A stretch of 64,000 nt of DNA from Protonemura montana (Eukaryota > Arthropoda > Insecta > Plecoptera > Nemouridae): the NCBI GenBank assembly GCA_947568835.1, contig OX387611.1, positions 3,538,001-3,602,000 of the forward strand. Direction: 5' to 3'. Every line of letters starts with the position of its first letter. Within the stretch, counting starts at the first letter, position 1. The position numbers were made by a program, and so were the translations under genes. Positions 58,901-64,000 of the stretch are shown piece after piece. The notes under the pieces were generated by a model. It saw only the letters and a list, made by a program, of their open reading frames with translations, searched no databases and was not told the DNA's origin.

Positions 58901-61900
58901 CGCCGGACCTGCAACAGAATCGACCGGATATTCAGCACCAAATACCAGTCGGATACCAGGACCGGTCCGGCTACCTCCAATGAGAGCGGCAGCTGCAGGC
59001 CACCCAGCCTGGGAAGATGGTGGCCCAAATGATCTCCAAACTTGCATTTATTGGTAAAAATGACCACCCTTTGAAAATTTACCTCCCTAGATACAATAGC
59101 GACATGGGCCATCAAGCCTTCTTGCACCTCCCTAGGTACAATAGCAACATGGGCCATCAAGCCTTCTTGTACCTCCCTAGGTACAATAGCGACATGGGCC
59201 ATCAAGCCTTCTTGTAACTCCCTAGGTACAATAGCGACATGGGCCATCAAGCCTTCTTGCACCTCCCTAGATACAATAGCGACATGGGCCATCAAGCCTT
59301 CTTGTACCTCCCTAGGTACAATAGCAACATGGGCCATCAAGCCTTCTTGTACCTCCCTGGGTACAATAGCGACATGGGCCATCAAGCCTTCTTGTACCTC
59401 TCTAGGTACAATAGTGACATGGGCCATCAAGCCTTCTTGTACCTCCCTGGGTACAATAGCGACATGGGCCATCAAGCCTTCTTGTACCTCCCTAGGTACA
59501 ATAGTGACATGGGCCATCAAGCCTTCTTGTACCTCCCTAGATACAATAGCGACATGAGCCATCAAGCCTTCTTGTACCTCCCTAGGTACAATAGCAAAAA
59601 ATAACAAATACCACAGTAAATTTATAAACTAACCACAAAATTCTATGTAATAATATTGTAAATTCTACAAACACTTTTGTAATTCTATTAGCCTTCTATT
59701 AAAATCCTCAAAAGGCAAAGATAATTTTTAATAATATAACATTGTAATTTTTCACTAATTTAAAAAAAAAACACAGGCTTAAATAAATCATTTTTTAAGT
59801 TAAACCATTAATAATTTTTTTGTCTGGCATCAAAAGACCAAAATCAGCGTTCTAAATGTCAGTTTTTTTACATTTTCTTCCCAATAAGCAAACGTATTGC
59901 ATCGAACCATGCCGCCAGTCACTCACTTGTTCCGCCCCGAGAGAAGGGGCGGGGGCGTGACCGGGTCGGGCGACGCCCCTTCAATTCCAAGGTCGTCCAC
60001 CGCCGAACGCGCAGAGTTCAGTCCCGAGGCCTCCTTCTTAAGCACCTTCGACGAGCTGCAGGCGCAAGCAAATTATTACTACATTTTGCAAAAATTTTTT
60101 CCCACTTCTGTCCCAGCAAACTTGGCTAAAGCACAAATTTTAATAAAGTCATTTTTGTAGCAAAAAAAAAAAAAAAAAAAAAAAAAAATACTTTGGCACT
60201 CCTCAAATGGCGTTGGTGAATGAGTGGATGGTGATGAACCTAACCTAGCCTAGAAAGGAGGAGGGGAAACCCGGTGCCGGCACGTAGCCTACTCCAGTCG
60301 AAGAGCACCAAGGGGACCACCGACTTAACGTTCCTTCTGAAGGACGGTACAACGCGAACAACAGGATTCCTCCACAAATCCATGCTGTCGAGAGGTTGAT
60401 AAGCAAGGCGAGTGAAGTTGCTGTCGAGAGGTTGATGAGCAAGGCGAGTGGAGTTGCTGTCGAGAGGTTGATGAGCAAGGCGAGTGAAGTTGCTGTCGAG
60501 AGGTTGATGAGCAAGGCGAGTGAAGTTGCACTATTGCTAAGGTTTAACAACACAGATATGATTATAAAGAGCACACAAACCCACCTGTCGTGATGGTGTC
60601 GTTTGGCAGGGGACTGCGCGGGCGGTGACCTGAAAACAACGAACGGTGCAGACGCGATACGAACAAAACGACCAGGCAAACGCATGCGCGGACAACCAAA
60701 CGGACGTCCGTTTAAAAGTGCTGGCAGAAACACGGCAAACTTATAACCGTACAGTGCTGGATAAAATACGACGGTGTCTTTTCTATTTTCCTATCCAGCC
60801 TCTTGACATCCTATTCAAAATATCCAGCCTCTTGGCATCCTATTCACAATATCCAGCCTCTTGGCATCCAATTCACGATATCCAGCCTCTTGACATCCTA
60901 TTCACAATATCCAGCCTCTTGGCATCCTATTCACAATATCCAGCCTCTTGGCATCCTATTCACAATATCCAGCCTCTTGGCATCCTATTCACAATATCCA
61001 GCCTCTTGGCATCCTATTCACAATATCCAGCCTCTTGGCATCCTATTCACAATATCCAGCCTCTTGGCATCCTATTCACAATATCCAGCCTCTTGGCACT
61101 CTATTTACAATATCCAGTCTCTTGGCATCCTATTCACAATATCCAGCCTCTTGGCACCCTATTCACAATATCCAGCCTCTTGGCACCCTATTCACAATAT
61201 CCAGCCTCTCGGCACCCTATTCCAAATTTCGCGCAAAAAAAAAACTCATTTAGCTCCTAAAAATTGCCTAAAATCACTCATATCCAGCACGATACGGCCA
61301 TTTGTTCCCGGCACCGACTGCCCAACTTCTACCGTCGGTTGCAAAACATCTACGACATCTAAACAAAGTCGCCGGTCTCTCAGACTCACCCGCCAGCCTC
61401 GTGGGCGTCGTCTCCGCGCTGCTTCTCCTTGGCGGGCTTGCCCGGCGGCAGGTTGTTGGACGACTCCTGCTGCTCGCGAAGCTGACGTCGCCGCTTCTTG
61501 CTCCAGAGCTCGTGGCAGTCTTGCCAGGTCGGCAGCTCGGGACATTGCATCCTGGGAACAACGATTCGTAGAGTTACCTTCACTAATAAACTAATCTACT
61601 GCATATTCTTATTCTTAAAATGCCACGTCACAATGCAGTTTACTTTCCCACACTCAAGCTTGTGTGATTTATTTATATAAACAATTCAATTCTGCTATCT
61701 TATGTTACCACGGGTATATCATGGCCTAGCATAGGAGGTTCAATGGTAGATTCAACGTTTGGTAGCCATGGAGAGGCTGAGATCGCCTGACAGAGCTTCT
61801 CAATTCTGCTATCTTATGTTACCACGGGTATATCATGGCCTAGCATAGGAGGTTCAATGGTAGATTCAACGTTTGGTAGCCATGGAGAGGCTGAGATCAC

Positions 61901-64000
61901 CTGACAGAGCTTCTCAATTCTGCTATCTTATGTTACCACGGGTATATCATGGCCTAGCATAGGAGGTTCAATGGTAGATTCAACGTTTGGTTGCCATGGA
62001 GAGGCTGAGATCGCCTGACAGAGCTTCTCAATTCTGCTATCTTATGTTACCACGGGTATATCATGGCCTAGCATAGGAGGTTCAATGGTAGATTCAACGT
62101 TTGGTTGCCATGGAGATGCTGAGATCGCCTGACAGAGCTTCTCAATTCTGCTATCTTATGTTACCACGGGTATATCATGGCCTAGCATAGGAGGTTCAAT
62201 GGTAGATTCAACGTTTGGTAGCCATGGAGATGCTGAGATCGCCTGACAGAGCTTCTCAATTCTGCTATCTTATGTTACCACGGGTATATCATAGCCAAGC
62301 ATAGGAGGTTCAATGGTAGATTCAACGTTTGGTAGCCATGGAGATGCTGAGATCACCCGACAGAGCTTCTCAATTCTGCTATCTTATGTTACCACGGGTA
62401 TATCATGGCCTAGCATAGGAGGTTCAATGGTAGATTCAACGTTTGGTAGGCATGGAGATGCTGAGATCACCTGACAGAGCTTCTCAATTCTGCTATCTTA
62501 TGTTACCACGGGTATATCATGGCCTAGCATAGGAGGTTCAATGGTAGATTCAACGTTTGGTTGCCATGGAGATGCTGAGATCGCCTGACAGAGCTTCTCA
62601 ATTCTGCTATCTTATGTTACCACGGGTATATAATGGCCTAGCATAGGAGGTTCAATGGTAGATTCAATCAGATTGCGCCACTCACTTGTCAGGCTGCACG
62701 TTCTTCAGCCACACGGACTTCAACGCATCCTCGGCCGTGATCCGCTTCTCGGGGTCGAGCTCAAGCATCTTGTCCAGCAGATCCAGCGCCGAGCCCGGCA
62801 TGAAGATGAACTCCTCGCGCAGACGCCGTCGATACGCCTTCTTCGGCTTCAGCGTGTGCCAGAGCGGCAGCTTGATGACCGACGGCCAGACGGCGGGCGT
62901 CGGCGTGCCGCACATGCGCGAGATCATCTCGAGCTGCATCATCTCCACGTTGGCCTAGAGGCAGACAAAGTGTGGTTAAAGCTGACCTTTTGCTATTTTT
63001 CCCCAATTTTCTTTGCAAATCCATGCTGTTGAGAGGTTGATTTACAAGGTTAGTTAAGTTGTACTAACTTTCATCCTTCCAACCTCTCTCCCAAACAGAA
63101 CTGGTCATGTATATGATGGTCACCCATCCAATACCTGACTCAGCGCAGTGTTGCTTAACTTTCATCCTTCCAACCTCTCTCCCAAACAGAACTGGTCATG
63201 TATATGATGGTCACCCATCCAATACCTGACCCAGCGCAGTGTTGCTTAACTTTCATCCCTCCAACCACTCTCCCGAACAGAACTGGTCATGTGTATGATG
63301 GTCACTCATCCAATACCTGCCCTAGCGCAGTGTTGCTCAACTTCGGTGGTCTCATATATGCAGGGATATGAAGCATTTAAAGAGTGAAATTGTCGCAAAA
63401 TCTAATTCAAATTGAAAACGCTTGCAATGCGCAAAGTGTTTAGTTATATGAAACACTAAAATCCTCTTGAAAACGATGTGTCCAAGTAGCTCAACCCAAG
63501 TGTCCCAAGTGTCCAAGGAGATCAGAGTTTGAATTTAAGTTTTTAGCGGTCGCCAGCGTTCCAAATAATGAAGTGCAATTGTTATAGACAGGAGTTTGAC
63601 TGGGACAGGGGTCCTTATAATATCTTATTAATGCTTTTTAATATCGTTACGTGTGTATCAATTGTTGAGGTAAACATTGATGGAGATTTTTTCATCATGA
63701 AAAGTCTCAAAAGCGAGTTAACCTACGAGAAATATTGAAATTAAATTTCACACGACAGTGGCTCCACTTAACGTGATGTTCCGGTACTCTGCATTTTTGT
63801 CGGTAAGGTAGTCATTTGGCGGCCATCTTTCACGCAGAGACTGTAACATTGACGTTGAAACTCTACCTATAACCTGCACTCAACGGTACAAGAGTTTTCG
63901 TTCACCTGAAAGACCGGTTTCTTCCAGAACAGCTCCCCATTGCTCTATTACGGGGGCGAAAGGTACAAGAGTTATCGTTTACCTGAAAGACCGGTTTCTT
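55910..64000 (-). CDS. CDK12: CDK12/13 transcription-elongation kinase, C-terminal part
   Basis: Cyclin K-dependent kinase that phosphorylates the RNA polymerase II C-terminal domain. Exons in transcript order: 63944-63906 (boundary uncertain; see its duplicate at 63983-64000), 62954-62686, 61551-61390, 60629-60585, 60055-59927, 58908-58665, 57847-57715, 56508-56317, 56067-55910 (TGA). Phases agree from 62954 on, giving 443 residues there. [11 protein letters not shown] then [20 protein letters not shown] and [11 protein letters not shown] are the end of the kinase C-lobe as in CDK12/13. [18 protein letters not shown] is the family's distinctive C-terminal helix that touches the ATP site. A low-complexity tail ends in an Arg/Gly-rich [13 protein letters not shown], like the vertebrate C-terminus. 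Vertebrates have CDK12 and CDK13; this is likely the single invertebrate orthologue. The N-terminal RS region and catalytic loop lie beyond the window. Confidence 0.93.
56575..57130 (-). mobile_element. 5S-rRNA-derived SINE, full length, inverted
   Basis: Minus-strand head CACCGGTTCTTGTTAGATTA at about 57115-57090, three 91-bp units, then body and tail to about 56580. It lies in the CDK12 intron between exons 56317-56508 and 57715-57847. The rest of that intron (57131-57714) shows a RepG stub at 57288 and nothing else. Confidence 0.85.
58255..58620 (-). mobile_element. tRNA-derived SINE, inverted, with inner inverted repeats
   Basis: GAACACTATAACCGTCTCAA at 58269 and its complement at about 58397-58425 bracket the antisense tRNA-like part; a second partial copy follows at 58530-58620. 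It lies in a CDK12 intron. Confidence 0.75.
59085..59598. repeat. 45-bp minisatellite in a CDK12 intron
   Basis: About 11 copies of a 45-bp unit (TGGGCCATCAAGCCTTCTTG then TACCTCCCTAGGTACAATAG). The unit length is a multiple of three, so both strands show long repetitive open frames (59239-59604 plus, 58849-59607 minus), which are artefacts. Confidence 0.95.
59600..59926. other. AT-rich CDK12 intron sequence
   Basis: No recognised feature apart from short homopolymer runs. Confidence 0.6.
60160..60188. repeat. Poly(A) run
   Basis: About 28 adenines directly before the 3' end of an inverted 5S-SINE remnant. Confidence 0.9.
60205..60535 (-). mobile_element. 5S-SINE remnant with 36-bp repeats
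   Basis: SINE 3' tail and body in minus orientation, then about four copies of a 36-bp unit (GTCGAGAGGTTGATGAGCAA) which is itself a slice of the SINE body. The 5S head and 91-bp units are absent. Confidence 0.85.
60797..61222. repeat. 29-bp minisatellite in a CDK12 intron
   Basis: About 14.5 copies of a 29-bp unit (CCAGCCTCTTGGCATCCTAT then TCACAATAT). Long open frames here are by-products. Confidence 0.95.
61684..62668 (+). repeat. 114-bp minisatellite in a CDK12 intron
   Basis: About 8.6 copies of the 114-bp unit also seen at 51975-52190, highly homogeneous. It ends only about 18 bp from the donor side of the kinase-domain exon (62686). Confidence 0.95.
63020..63355 (-). mobile_element. 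5S-rRNA-derived SINE, partial, inverted
   Basis: Three to four 91-bp units in minus orientation (CATCCAATACCTGACCCAGC) with a short piece of body at 63020-63070 and part of the 5S head near 63350. Confidence 0.8.
63395..63550. repeat. Degenerate tRNA-SINE piece
   Basis: TTGAAAACGCTTGCAATGCG and GTCCAAGTAGCTCAA motifs of the tRNA-SINE family are recognisable, but the order is disrupted. Confidence 0.45.
63655..63885 (+). repeat. Single arm of the fold-back MITE
   Basis: Nearly identical to the right arm of 26013-26436, ending ACTCAACGGT and running straight into the duplicated CDK12 exon boundary at 63885. Confidence 0.8.
63885..64000 (-). repeat. CDK12: 77-bp tandem duplication of a CDK12 exon end
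   Basis: GGTACAAGAG at 63885 and 63962 starts two copies 77 bp apart. Each copy carries the codons for KKPVFQ and a donor (CAG|GTGAAC in one, CAG|GTAAAC in the other). The second copy runs off the window. Confidence 0.85.

Noticed and set aside
58849-61594. Long repetitive open frames over the 45-bp and 29-bp arrays
   Set aside because: Unit composition lacks stops; both arrays are intronic to CDK12 and the frames have no splice or start context.

Overview
The window is eukaryotic nuclear DNA from an invertebrate animal. The AT-rich background carries short GC-richer exons, every junction I modelled is GT-AG, and introns run from a few hundred bases to over 5 kb and are packed with minisatellites, SINEs, LINE fragments and TIR transposons. 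The gene set (M13 metallopeptidase, adhesion-type GPCR, CtIP/RBBP8, CDK12/13, one GH18 chitinase exon) is metazoan. I cannot fix the lineage further from sequence alone.

Layout. (1) 2035-15693, plus strand: ectodomain of a neprilysin/ECE-type M13 zinc peptidase, 14 exons, frame-consistent to a normal C-terminus; the cytoplasmic/membrane-anchor exon was not found. One exon is tandemly duplicated and the first copy is broken by a tRNA-derived element. (2) 15694-20022: repeat-rich intergenic DNA with a lone GH18 exon (19076-19201) and a 72-bp satellite. (3) 20023-33219, minus strand: a complete 9-exon model (1451 aa) for a seven-transmembrane adhesion-type receptor whose ectodomain carries four GPS-like modules. 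A LINE with an intact reverse transcriptase frame sits about 100 bp from one of its splice acceptors. (4) 33220-40200: mostly repeats, including a 5S-rRNA-derived SINE, a cluster of tRNA-like sequences and a 290-bp satellite. (5) 40201-54093, minus strand: a complete 15-exon model (740 aa) for CtIP/RBBP8, the DNA-end-resection factor, with both the N-terminal CxxC coiled-coil and the C-terminal Sae2-like domain. (6) 55910 to the window end, minus strand: C-terminal part of CDK12/13 (end of kinase domain, DCHEL extension helix, Arg/Gly-rich C-terminus).

The most unusual feature is the behaviour of the repeats. Two unrelated Pol III-type SINE families, one with a 5S rRNA head and one with a tRNA head, have both had promoter-bearing segments expanded into internal tandem arrays (91 bp and 52 bp units). 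Other segments of the 5S SINE seem to have seeded 68-bp and 36-bp arrays, and a fold-back MITE end has seeded a 47-bp array. Nearly every large intron carries its own minisatellite. Two copies of a hAT-like element sit at exactly the same phase of a 49-bp satellite in two places.

CDK12/13 lies directly upstream of CtIP on the same strand. Both act in DNA-damage biology, but nothing in the sequence shows that the adjacency matters. All gene models were built by hand from splice signals and reading-frame continuity; no alignment or transcript evidence was available.
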